From: Arenibacter sp. P308M17
Lineage (GTDB): Bacteria; Bacteroidota; Bacteroidia; Flavobacteriales; Flavobacteriaceae
Length of the DNA: 64,000 nt
Direction of reading: 5' to 3'
Assembly (NCBI RefSeq): GCF_003426735.1
Contig: NZ_QVON01000010.1
Span: 1-64,000, forward strand
The notes under the pieces are model-generated. The model made no database searches. It was given only the letters and a program-made list of their open reading frames with translations, and was not told the origin of the DNA. This document shows positions 41,764 to 50,638 of the stretch, in pieces. The translations under genes and the position numbers were made by a program. Within the stretch, counting starts at the first letter, position 1, and each line of letters starts with the position of its first letter.

Positions 41764-42472
41764 AGTTGGTCAGGGCAGCGGCCTCCTCGTCCAAAAACCA
41801 GATCAGATCACCAGAGGAAGGGGCTACCAAAGATGCTGGATAGTGCTCATGACCTTCCTCCTTTGTGATAATGGTCCTTACTTTTTCCGCCTTACTGCTG
41901 CCTGTCACCAGAAATGCAACCGTCTTGGCATTATTGATCAGCTTCCCTGTTATGGTAATCCTTCTTTGTCCCGAATCCGGATGAATCGCCACTTCGCAAT
42001 TATTGGCGGAGTGCCACAGGCCTATTTCATGGGGAAAGATAGAAGCGGTGTGTCCGTCATCGCCCATACCTAGGATGACCAGATCAAATTGCGGCACCTT
42101 GTTCACTATGGGCAATTCCTCTTCCAGGACCTTTCCATATCTTCCGGCCTCCAATTCCGGTAGGTCTTCCCCACGAACACGGTGAATATTGTCCTTGGGA
42201 ATATCGATCTTGGACAACAGGTGGTCTACCGTCATTTTATAATTACTCTCCGAATCGGTAGGCGGAACACATCGTTCATCCCCCCAATACAAATGGACCG
42301 TGGACCAATCCACTTCCTTGTAATGGGCGGCCATATAATCAAAGACCACCTTGGGGGTACTACCACCGGACAAGGCAATATGGGTCGTTTTATTTTCCTT
42401 TATCAATTCCTCCAAATAATCGGAAAAGCTTTTGGCCACTTCCGTTTTGGTAGGCAATATATTAATATGCAT
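41762..42472 (-). CDS. pgl: 6-phosphogluconolactonase
   Basis: A 236-residue enzyme of the NagB/SOL family that hydrolyses 6-phosphogluconolactone, the second step of the oxidative pentose phosphate pathway. Family motifs are HIALSGGSTPKVVFDYM, LYWGDERCVPPTDSESNY and LGMGDDGHTASIFP. It follows zwf on the same strand, but a palindromic element of the A family lies in the 217 bp between them. Confidence 0.94.
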   Translation of the reverse strand: MHINILPTKTEVAKSFSDYLEELIKENKTTHIALSGGSTPKVVFDYMAAHYKEVDWSTVHLYWGDERCVPPTDSESNYKMTVDHLLSKIDIPKDNIHRVRGEDLPELEAGRYGKVLEEELPIVNKVPQFDLVILGMGDDGHTASIFPHEIGLWHSANNCEVAIHPDSGQRRITITGKLINNAKTVAFLVTGSSKAEKVRTIITKEEGHEHYPASLVAPSSGDLIWFLDEEAAALTN

Positions 42473-42502
42473 CTACTATATTTTATTTGATTAAAAATTT
42501 AC

Positions 42503-42680
42503 AGTACATGACAAAAATTGTCTTTGCAAGATTTCTCGGAAAATCCGTTTTACCCCAAGCCCTAAAGGGAGCTTGATTTTCCTCGATTCACCCCTGCCCG
42601 ACTACTTCGTTCAGGCGGGCTTTAGGGTCGGGGTCTAAAATCGAGGAAAATCTTGCGGAATTGAATTTTGTCATATATTA
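42503..42680 (-). repeat. Palindromic repeat element A, copy 2 (inverted)
   Basis: A 178 bp imperfect inverted repeat between zwf and pgl. The left arm (AGTACATGACAAAAATTG, then CGTTTTACCCCAAGCCC and CCCTAAAGGGAG) matches the reverse complement of the right arm of the copy at 12682, and the right arm matches that copy's left arm. The two copies are thus inverted relative to each other. A REP-like hairpin (42593-42619) is inserted near the centre, making this copy longer. Confidence 0.75.
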
Positions 42681-42689
42681 AGTTAAAAA

Positions 42690-44222
42690 TTATTTAATAA
42701 CACAGAAACCGGGATCATCGGCCAAGTTTTCACCGGGATTCCTCCATGTTAGATCGCCCTCCAATAAACGGTCCGAATTGGTAGGCCCCCACACTCCGGA
42801 AGAATAACCATAGATATTAACATCCGAACCATTCTTCCAATAGTCCAAAATGGGATCTACAAACTCCCATGCCGCTTCCACTTCATCCGCTCTGGCGTAA
42901 AGGGTAGCATCGCCCTGCATGGCATCCAACAATAACCTTTCATAGGCGTCCATTACATTGTTGTCTACCAGATTGGAATAATAGAAGTCCAGATTGGCAC
43001 ATTCTACGGTAAAGCCCTGTCCGGGAACCTTCACCCCAAATTTAATAAGGATACCTTCATCCGGTTGAATCCTAATGATCAACTGGTTGTCCTTGTTGTT
43101 CATATCGGAATTTTTAAACACCTGGTGGTGAGGCGATTTAAAATGTATTACTACTTCGGTGACCTTGGTAGGCATCCTTTTGGCGGTACGCACATAAAAG
43201 GGGACGTCTTTCCACCTCCAATTATCCACAAAGAATTTGATAGCGGCATAGGTTTCCGTTTTGGAGTTGGGATCTACACCATCCTCTTCCCTATAACCCT
43301 TCACTTTTTTACCATCTATAATAGAGGACAGGTATTGGGCCCTAACGGTATTATTGTATAGGGTTTCCTCATCGCGCATAATCCGCAACGATTTTAAGGC
43401 CTTCACCTTTTCGTTCCTAATTTCCTGTGCGCTGGCATCTATTGGTGGTTCCATTACGATCAACGAGACAATCTGCAATAAATGATTCTGGAACATATCC
43501 CTGAGCGCCCCGGATTTGTCATAATAACCGCCCCTCTTTTCCACACCGACACTTTCGGCATTGGTAATTTCTATATGGTGTATGTAGTTCCTGTTCCAGA
43601 GGGGTTCGAAAATACTATTGGAGAAACGGGTTACCAACAGGTTCTGAACCGTTTCCTTGCCCAAGTAATGGTCTATCCTATAGATCTGGGATTCCTTGAA
43701 ATAGGTTTGTAGACCAATATTTAGTTTTTTGGCCGTCTCCAGGCTATATCCAAATGGTTTTTCAACAATAATTCGCTTCCAGCCATTGGTTTCGTTGTTC
43801 AATCCCTGTTCGGAAAGATTTTTGGCTATTAGCTCGTAGAGGTTGGGTGGAGTGGAAAGGTAAAAAATATAATTGCCCCCGGTACCGAATTTAACATTCA
43901 AGTCCGATATCCTGGTGGCCAATTTACCATATTCCTTATTGTAATCAGTGCCCAGATCCTCATAAAAAAACTTATCGGCAAAGTTGTTTACAAAATCAGC
44001 AGCTGCATCTTTTACCTTATCCTTGAGGTACGTACTTTCCTGGACCACTTTCCTCCTAAACTCACCGTCTGTCAGGTTGCTCCTACTTACTCCCAATACC
44101 ACGAAATTATCAGGAAGCTGTTTTGCCTTGTATAGGTTAAATAAAGCCGGTACCAGCTTTCTCGCAGTTAAATCTCCTGATGCCCCAAAAATAACAAGCA
44201 TTTGATTTGCTGTTTTGTTCAT
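42690..44222 (-). CDS. zwf: Glucose-6-phosphate 1-dehydrogenase
   Basis: A 510-residue enzyme that oxidises glucose 6-phosphate with NADP. The nucleotide-binding motif is LVIFGASGDLTARKLVPAL, and the active-site signature RIDHYLGKETVQNLL is intact. Length is normal. The frame is open for 9 more codons upstream, but I chose the ATG at 44222 because the FGASGDL strand follows closely. It is divergent from gnd with 189 bp between, and leads zwf-pgl. Confidence 0.95.
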   Translation of the reverse strand: MNKTANQMLVIFGASGDLTARKLVPALFNLYKAKQLPDNFVVLGVSRSNLTDGEFRRKVVQESTYLKDKVKDAAADFVNNFADKFFYEDLGTDYNKEYGKLATRISDLNVKFGTGGNYIFYLSTPPNLYELIAKNLSEQGLNNETNGWKRIIVEKPFGYSLETAKKLNIGLQTYFKESQIYRIDHYLGKETVQNLLVTRFSNSIFEPLWNRNYIHHIEITNAESVGVEKRGGYYDKSGALRDMFQNHLLQIVSLIVMEPPIDASAQEIRNEKVKALKSLRIMRDEETLYNNTVRAQYLSSIIDGKKVKGYREEDGVDPNSKTETYAAIKFFVDNWRWKDVPFYVRTAKRMPTKVTEVVIHFKSPHHQVFKNSDMNNKDNQLIIRIQPDEGILIKFGVKVPGQGFTVECANLDFYYSNLVDNNVMDAYERLLLDAMQGDATLYARADEVEAAWEFVDPILDYWKNGSDVNIYGYSSGVWGPTNSDRLLEGDLTWRNPGENLADDPGFCVIK

Positions 44223-44411
44223 AATATAATTATTGGAAGTATTGTTCAATTTGTTGGGAATTTAAAACTTTGGTTCTAAAAACCGTTTAATTGACTATTT
44301 TTGATTTTTGAATTATCATGCGAAGATAAAACTAATTTAGATTATTCATTTATAAACAGGGACACTTAACAAAAGCTTCATTATTTTGTTAAATAACTTT
44401 AAGCAAAAAAC

Positions 44412-45818
44412 ATGGAAAATAGATATGATTTTGGATTGATCGGCCTGGGCGTTATGGGACGTAATTTTATATTAAACGTTGCGGACAACAACTTTTCGGC
44501 CATGGGATACGATCTGGATGATGAAAAAGTAAATGCCCTGATAGAAGAAGGTAAGGATACCAAAAGAGTAAACGCCTCCACAGATATCCAACAGTTCGTA
44601 CAATCCTTATCACAGCCCAGAAAAATAATGCTTTTAGTGCCCGCCGGAAAAATTGTGGACACCGTAATAGAAAGTCTACTGCCCTATTTGGATAAAAACG
44701 ACCTTATCATAGATGGTGGAAATTCATTTTTTACCGATACCGATCGTAGGGAGGCCTATTTGCAGGATAAAGGCATCCACTTTTTTGGCTCCGGTGTTTC
44801 CGGAGGGGCAAAAGGTGCCAGGCGGGGTCCTAGCATTATGCCCGGAGGAAACAAAGAGGCCTACAAGGAAGTACAACCTATATTTGAAGCAGTCTCCGCC
44901 AAATTTAAGGGAGAGCCCTGCGTTGCCTATTTGGGGCCTAAATCTGCCGGGAACTATGTAAAAATGGTACATAATGGCATTGAATATGGTCTAATGCAAC
45001 TTACCTCCGAAATATATGACCTTTTAAAAAAGGCGGGGAAGTACAATAATGATGAACTTCATGCCATTTTCGATTCCTGGAACAAAGGTCGATTGCAGTC
45101 CTTTTTAATAGAAATATCGGCCGAGATTTTTAAACAGGACGATGACAAGGGGGGAGGAAGATTGGTAGACAAAATATTGGACAAGGCCAAACAAAAAGGT
45201 ACCGGAAAATGGACATCCCAAAATGCAATGGATTTGGGCATTCCCATTCCCAGTATTGATATAGCCGTGAGCATGAGGGAAATTTCGGCCTTAAAGGAAG
45301 AAAGGATTTTGGCCGATAAGTTGTACAATAGGCCGGAGCCGGCTATCATGGACAAGAAAGAAATGGCCAAGTGGGCCGAGGAAGCCCTTTACTTTTCCTT
45401 TATAACCACCTATGCCCAGGGTCTCCATCAACTGGCGGATGCCTCCAAGGAATACGGGTACGACCTGGATCTTTCCGTAATAGCCAAAATTTGGAGGGCG
45501 GGATGTATAATCCGTGCCGGTCTGTTGGAGGACATATCCACCGCTTTTACCAAGAACAAACAATTGCCCAACTTATTGCTATCCCCCCAATTTGTTCCCA
45601 AGGTACAATCAACGGTAGGGGCCACGAGGAATCTTGTAGCCTATGGGGCCAAAAATGGTATTCCCTTACCGGGTCTTTCCAATTCATTGACCTACTTTGA
45701 TGCCTACACCTCTGGGAGATTGCCCTTGAACCTTATTCAGGCGCAACGGGATCACTTTGGATCGCATACCTATGAAAGGACCGATATGGAAGGTGTATTC
45801 CATACGGAATGGGAGTAA
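44412..45818 (+). CDS. gnd: 6-phosphogluconate dehydrogenase, decarboxylating
   Basis: A 468-residue enzyme that converts 6-phosphogluconate to ribulose 5-phosphate with NADP. The NADP-binding motif is GLIGLGVMGRNFILNVADN. IIDGGNSFFTDT and the 6PGD signature (ILDKAKQKGTGKWTSQNAM) are present, as is the C-terminal QAQRDHFGSHTYER. Together with zwf and pgl it completes the oxidative branch of the pentose phosphate pathway. Confidence 0.96.
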   Translation: MENRYDFGLIGLGVMGRNFILNVADNNFSAMGYDLDDEKVNALIEEGKDTKRVNASTDIQQFVQSLSQPRKIMLLVPAGKIVDTVIESLLPYLDKNDLIIDGGNSFFTDTDRREAYLQDKGIHFFGSGVSGGAKGARRGPSIMPGGNKEAYKEVQPIFEAVSAKFKGEPCVAYLGPKSAGNYVKMVHNGIEYGLMQLTSEIYDLLKKAGKYNNDELHAIFDSWNKGRLQSFLIEISAEIFKQDDDKGGGRLVDKILDKAKQKGTGKWTSQNAMDLGIPIPSIDIAVSMREISALKEERILADKLYNRPEPAIMDKKEMAKWAEEALYFSFITTYAQGLHQLADASKEYGYDLDLSVIAKIWRAGCIIRAGLLEDISTAFTKNKQLPNLLLSPQFVPKVQSTVGATRNLVAYGAKNGIPLPGLSNSLTYFDAYTSGRLPLNLIQAQRDHFGSHTYERTDMEGVFHTEWE

Positions 45819-45833
45819 TCCCTAGGGATAAAA

Positions 45834-45866
45834 GGAACACCACAGCAATGTTTGCCATGGTGTTCC
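45834..45866 (+). terminator. Terminator-like hairpin after gnd
   Basis: GGAACACCA pairs with TGGTGTTCC (9 bp), and GCAA/TTGC may pair inside the loop. No long T-run follows, so this may be a 3' stabilising hairpin rather than a classical terminator. Confidence 0.5.
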
Positions 45867-45945
45867 CACCTAAAAAACCACTCAATACGCAATACCAATA
45901 ATTGACCTCACCAATAATGTGTTCCTTTCCATGGGGTTTCTTGAA

Positions 45946-47223
45946 TTAAAGATTCAAAATTTTATTTTCCTTGGTAGGCCCAAGTTCATAGATCGCCCCC
46001 AATAACTCCTGCTTTAATTCCGCTACCTTGGAATACGCTCCAGTGGCCTTATAAATCTCCGCTGTACGGTAAAGTATTGCAGGTTCATAGGTTTTACCCT
46101 CAATATGCCGCCTAACGATTTCCAGGGCCTTATCCTTCTCCCCTAATTTAAAATAACTATAGGCCAGTAAATCATAGGATTCCGGGGTAGGCCTATTGCC
46201 CACTTCAATTTCCGCTACCTTTAAGGCCTTATGATACTGTTCCGTCCATTCCAAATACATGATTGCATTATAAACATTGTACATAGCACCATAATCTGGG
46301 TGCTCCACGGCCAGGGCATAGCTGTCCAAATTATTGGCCAACCCAAAGGTATCCCCCATGTAGTCGGCTATCTGGGCCTTTAACAGGAAATAATCCGGAG
46401 ACATATAATCTTTGGTAATGGAATCCAAAATGCGCAATGCTTCCTTCGGGTTTTTTTCATGTGAAAATACAATCCATGCAATTCCTTTTTTGGCATGGGC
46501 ATTATGGGGGTCCATCCGCAGCGATTTTAGAAAATGATCATACGAATCCTCTATTCTTCCTGCATGACCGTAGTAGTCCGCCAAATGGGTATAGGACCAT
46601 AACATCTGGGAAGAATTCTTGGAGGCCTCGGCATTTTCCTTTGCCTTTTCCATGAAATGAACGGCTGCTTTCAAATCACCTTTGTGATCGTTCCATTTTG
46701 CCGATCGAATCAAATAATCAAAATCGGACATGTTCCTTAAACTATCCAAATATTGTTGTGCCTTTGGATAATTGCCCAATTCCATATGGATATCAAAAAG
46801 TAACTTCTGCGACTCCCCCTCCGAGCTTCCCATATTTCTGGACGAATTGACCAGATCCAACGCCTCTCTGAAACGGTGCTGCAAAATATAATTGCGGGCC
46901 AACGCCCTGTAATACCCGGATTTTTCTGTTCCAGTGATCTCAACCGCCCTTTTTAGGGCTTTTTCGGCCATTTTTAGCTGGGCTATATCCCCGGTCTCTT
47001 GAAAAAACCTGCTATACTCCCCTGCAACGATCCCAAAACTCATAAGCTGCATACTGTCCGGTTTGATCATGGAGTTCCATTGCTCAAAATATTTGGATGT
47101 TTTCTTGGTTCTCAGGGTGCTTAGGTATATATCATAGTCGCGTTTGTTTGTAATTTGCTCCGGTGAATTCTGGGAACAGGATAGCGTTAAGAGCGGTATT
47201 ATTAACAGATAGATATATTTCAT
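45946..47223 (-). CDS. TPR-repeat lipoprotein
   Basis: A 425-residue lipoprotein (lipobox LLTLSCSQ). From about residue 70 on it is a series of TPR-like helix pairs (for example AEKALKRAVEITGTEKSGYYRALARN, then SYDHFLKSLRMDPHNAHAKKGIAWIV and LLAYSYFKLGEKDKALEIV). It has no catalytic motif. It may act as a scaffold in the outer membrane or periplasm. It is convergent with gnd and has no close partner on its strand. Confidence 0.85.
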   Translation of the reverse strand: MKYIYLLIIPLLTLSCSQNSPEQITNKRDYDIYLSTLRTKKTSKYFEQWNSMIKPDSMQLMSFGIVAGEYSRFFQETGDIAQLKMAEKALKRAVEITGTEKSGYYRALARNYILQHRFREALDLVNSSRNMGSSEGESQKLLFDIHMELGNYPKAQQYLDSLRNMSDFDYLIRSAKWNDHKGDLKAAVHFMEKAKENAEASKNSSQMLWSYTHLADYYGHAGRIEDSYDHFLKSLRMDPHNAHAKKGIAWIVFSHEKNPKEALRILDSITKDYMSPDYFLLKAQIADYMGDTFGLANNLDSYALAVEHPDYGAMYNVYNAIMYLEWTEQYHKALKVAEIEVGNRPTPESYDLLAYSYFKLGEKDKALEIVRRHIEGKTYEPAILYRTAEIYKATGAYSKVAELKQELLGAIYELGPTKENKILNL

Positions 47224-47520
47224 AGTTAAAAGTTTAAACCATATTGTTTACTGTTTGTGATAACCTAAGCTTTATAAACCCTTAGTTTAAACGTATCAAG
47301 GCTTGTTGGAATACCCATCAGGGCGTTTGGCTTCCGTACCACAATAATTATGGTGTTTTTAGATTAAAAACATCCTTACCTACTTACTTACGGAAGATGA
47401 ATTGTATGGGTTTGAATTTAAATATTAATATTGTGTTAATATTCTAAAGTGCAAAAAAAGCACCAATAAGAATGTTGTCCCATATTTTAACTTAATTTTA
47501 CCCGTTAATATTTGGACCTA
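47224..47520. other. Divergent intergenic region before the LETM1-related gene
   Basis: About 297 bp, strongly A/T-rich. It contains a TAATATTTG-like box at about 47507-47515 just before the ATG of the LETM1-related gene, and an imperfect palindrome (AATATTAATATTGTGTTAATATT) about 47422-47444. No gene is evident. Confidence 0.4.
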
Positions 47521-48707
47521 TGAATCCTTCAGCCTCTGGTTGGATAAATAAATTTGGGTATATAGTAAAGGATAAAAATGATTATTTTGGTTCCTTTGAA
47601 GATTTATACGCCCTTCTAAAAAGTACAGGTTTTGTTTATGGGATCAATCTGGACATTCCTCCTTTCATCATAAAAGAGATTCCTTTGTCAGAGGATGAAA
47701 AAGCGAAGATCAACCTAATAACTGCGCTCTATTTTACCTATACCCTTAAAAACAAGGAGCCCAATTTTGAAGCCTTCCTAGGGTCTATTTTTATATTTTA
47801 TAAAGACCTGGGAATTAATAGGATTTCCTTTTTGAATAAATTCCTGATAGGAAAGAAAACGTCTTCCAAACTAGAAAACCTCTTAAATTCCAGAATATAT
47901 CTCGAGGATAATGTTATCAGTAAAACCTTCAACAACATTATAACCAATTCGCTACTTTTTATTGATGTCCTAAGCTATAAAAGATTTCTTGAAAGGGAAA
48001 CCTCCATAAAGGAATACGCCCAACGTCTGGAACATATCACCATAAACATAACCTATCATACCTTAAATTCAAAAGAGAAAAACAAAAGTGATGAAAAACT
48101 GGCCCAACTATTTGCCTCTTCACTGACCTTTATTGAAAGTGCCAAACAGGATTTTGACGGCTCCTATAGAGATCTATTGGTCAACAAATATTCTGCTTCT
48201 GAAAATAGGTATTTCCTGGATGTTGCATGCTTAACGGTGTGGGAAGACCAGTCGTTGGATTACAACGAATCCGATTTCATTTTTGGCTTGGGAAAAGACC
48301 TTGGTTTTATCCAAAATGACATCGTAAAATCGCTTATGGATGTTAAGGGATTTTTTCAATTGAATACCGACAAAATTCCCCATCTAAAAGACCACAATCT
48401 GGCCGTTCAATTTTACGATAGCATGTCCAAAATTGTAAACAAACTCATCCTAAGGAACAGCAAACGGCTTCAAAAAGAACTTTCGGAAAGCAAGGAACTC
48501 GTCTCCCTTTTATCCAAATCCACGGTGAACGATCTTAGTCCGGAAGAAAAGAAAAAGGTACAGAAATATCTAATCGATATATTCAAAAGCATCCCCTCCT
48601 TGGCGATTTTTATACTTCCTGGAGGGGCCGTTTTGCTGCCGATATTCATCAAATTGATTCCTAAATTACTCCCTTCTTCTTTTGACGATAACAGGTTTGA
48701 AGAATAG
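47521..48707 (+). CDS. LETM1-related biofilm-associated family protein
   Basis: A 395-residue protein. Its C-terminal part has a helical hydrophobic region (IPSLAIFILPGGAVLLPIFIKLIPKLLPSSF) like the LETM1 core; the remainder is soluble, helical and charged. I recall a Flavobacteriia family with this pattern called LETM1-related biofilm-associated protein; its biochemical function is unknown. The ATG at 47521 starts MNPSASGWINKF, the typical N terminus. It is unlinked to its neighbours in any obvious operon. Confidence 0.82.
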
Positions 48708-48798
48708 CCTAAAATTGTTCAAAAACACTACTATAAGAAAAATCTATATATACTATTTTTTACATTTATATAATTAAAAATCAATTAAATATAATCAT

Positions 48799-49554
48799 TT
48801 ACTCTAACCATAACTTAAAGTCTTTTACCCTTTCCCTACTTACTACAATCCCCTGTTCATTAAAGCGGTTCAATTTGATTTCCAGCCTAGAATTGGTATA
48901 GGACACAATGTCTTTTATATGATTTATGTTCACATAGAATTTTCTGCTCACCCTGAAAAAGGTGTTTGGATGAAGTTCCGATTCCAAGTTCTCCAAAGTA
49001 TGGTCCAGCAGATAATTTCTCCCATCGATTGTGGAGACATAGGTGCCTTTGTTCTCACTGTAAAAACATTCTATATCCTCTGCATTGATAATTTTTAAAT
49101 GTTGCCCTACCCTCACCGTAAACCTTTTTTTATAATCCCTTTCCAAGGGGTTTACCAATAACTTTTTTATATCCTCAAAATCGAGGGACATCTCCTGTTT
49201 TTCAGGTCTAAAATTTAAGTACTTTTTTACGGCGGTTTCCAACTCTTTATCATCTATAGGTTTCAGCAAATAGTCGATACTGTTCAACTTAAATGCCTGC
49301 AAGGCATATTCATCATATGCCGTAGTAAAAATCACTGAACTTTGAATATCAACGGCCTCAAAAATCTCAAACGATAATCCGTCCGAAAGCTGAATATCCA
49401 AAAAAATTAAATCGGGATGTTTGTTTTCCCGAAACCACAGAATGGACTCCTCTACAGAATAGAGCATAGCGGATACCCCTACCTTTAAATTGATCAATAA
49501 TCGCCCCAATCTTCTGGCGGCCGGTTTTTCATCCTCGATAATGATTGCATTCAT
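48799..49554 (-). CDS. LytTR-family response regulator of the 2TM cluster
   Basis: A 251-residue response regulator. The receiver (1-120) has Glu7-Asp8, phosphoacceptor Asp53 in IFLDIQLSDG and Lys98 in YLLKPI. The LytTR domain (about 145-251) has FTVRVGQHLKIINAEDIECF and FFRVSRKFYVNINHIKDI. It lies at the 3' end of the cluster with the LytS-type kinase at 50639-51976 and is its probable partner. Confidence 0.93.
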   Translation of the reverse strand: MNAIIIEDEKPAARRLGRLLINLKVGVSAMLYSVEESILWFRENKHPDLIFLDIQLSDGLSFEIFEAVDIQSSVIFTTAYDEYALQAFKLNSIDYLLKPIDDKELETAVKKYLNFRPEKQEMSLDFEDIKKLLVNPLERDYKKRFTVRVGQHLKIINAEDIECFYSENKGTYVSTIDGRNYLLDHTLENLESELHPNTFFRVSRKFYVNINHIKDIVSYTNSRLEIKLNRFNEQGIVVSRERVKDFKLWLE

Positions 49555-49601
49555 TCTAATTGGTTAATTGGTTTTTAATTGATTGCTACGGCGCTATCCT
49601 C

Positions 49602-49925
49602 TCATTCGTCCATATATTTCCGCATTTGCCCTTCCTCCCACTTATTAAAAAATCCAGGTTTTAATTTCAATAAATAAACTCCGGCCACCAATAGGATTGC
49701 CCCCCAAATAACCGGAATAAGGATCATGTTCCACCCCATCCAATTTAAGAAACCCTGGTCCTCAACCCCATTGTCCGTAAAAAAATTAGAGATCCTCCCT
49801 TTAAAAACAAAAAGAAGGGCATTTGCAATCAGATACATTACAATATGCGCGTAATAATTTTTAAGATTATCCACTCGTTTTTTTGCCTTGATGTACTTTT
49901 CCAAATTATCTTTTTCCATTCCCAT
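49602..49925 (-). CDS. 2TM domain protein, third copy
   Basis: A 107-residue membrane protein: KAKKRVDNLKNYYAHIVMYLI (first segment) and WGAILLVAGVYLLKLKPGFF (second), with a cytoplasmic amphipathic ending (KWEEGQMRKYMDE). It keeps the family pattern RxKxRVxxLK(x)FY... and the W(E)E...RKYM end, but the loop is shorter and the second segment diverged. It overlaps the end of the pseudogene by one base. Confidence 0.85.
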   Translation of the reverse strand: MGMEKDNLEKYIKAKKRVDNLKNYYAHIVMYLIANALLFVFKGRISNFFTDNGVEDQGFLNWMGWNMILIPVIWGAILLVAGVYLLKLKPGFFNKWEEGQMRKYMDE

Positions 49926-50246
49926 TATTTGTATTTTTCAACTTCCCGTTTTTCTTCCTCCATATACTTTCGGATGTGTTTTTCTTCCCAGTCCTTATTG
50001 AAAAATGGATTATAAGAAAATACCTTTAAGCCATGAAACAACAACCCAATACCCCAAAATAGCCACACTGTAAAAGTCCCGAAATGCCTCCATAAAGGAT
50101 TCCCCATGGCCCAAGTTCCTTATGATTTTAGCTGCGGTTATAAATACATTAACGGCCAGATATACTACAAGATGAACATAAAATCCTTATAAATCCGCCA
50201 CCTTTTTTTTGGCACGTTCCCGTTTTTTCAGCTTTTCAAAACCCAT
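49925..50246 (-). pseudogene. Decayed 2TM domain gene with stop codon and frameshift
   Basis: From the ATG at 50246, which overlaps the stop of the preceding gene (TAATG), the frame reads MGFEKLKKRERAKKKVADL and then meets TAA. Without that stop the same frame continues GFYVHLVVYLAVNVFITAAK, an intact 2TM first segment. Further on, the frame must change by one near 50081-50090 to reach HFGTFTVWLFWGIGLLFHGLK and the FFNKDWEEKHIRKYMEEE end. Thus one nonsense codon and one frameshift disrupt it. The 60-residue open frame at 49925-50107 is only the tail. Confidence 0.75.
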
Positions 50247-50548
50247 TATTTCCATCTATTCCTTGGCTCATCTTCCTCCATATATTCCTTAATTTTCCGC
50301 TCTTCCCAATTTTTTCCAAAAAAGGGGCTGAGGCCAAAAACTTTTATTGCATGAAACACCAAACCTATACCCCAACCAAAGGCCGCCCAAAGGAACCAAG
50401 GGTACCTCCATTGATCGGTCCAGTAATTAAGGGCTGCCAGAAACCCTATAAAAACAAAATAGGACATTAAACCCATATAGAATTTCTTAATGGCAGCAAC
50501 CCTTTCTTTGGCCCTGAAATACTTGTTTTCCCTATCTATATTTTCCAT
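50246..50548 (-). CDS. 2TM domain protein, first copy
   Basis: A 100-residue membrane protein with the complete 2TM pattern: FRAKERVAAIKKFYMGLMSY (start of segment 1), then NYWTDQWRYPWFLWAAFGWGIGLVFHAIKVF (segment 2) and PFFGKNWEERKIKEYMEED at the cytoplasmic end. The same pattern recurs in the C-terminal part of the adjacent kinase. It is followed by the decayed copy, with an ATGA-like overlap. Confidence 0.9.
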   Translation of the reverse strand: MENIDRENKYFRAKERVAAIKKFYMGLMSYFVFIGFLAALNYWTDQWRYPWFLWAAFGWGIGLVFHAIKVFGLSPFFGKNWEERKIKEYMEEDEPRNRWK

Positions 50549-50638
50549 GATTTAGATTTAATTCAAAATTCGCAACCCAACCATTCTTTTTCAAAAGGAA
50601 ACGTATGAAGTGTCGACTTCCTAGGATGGACCGTAATA

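Noticed and set aside
49925-50107. 60-residue 2TM tail as a separate gene
   Set aside because: Its sequence is the C-terminal half of a 2TM protein whose first half is intact upstream apart from a stop codon and a frameshift.
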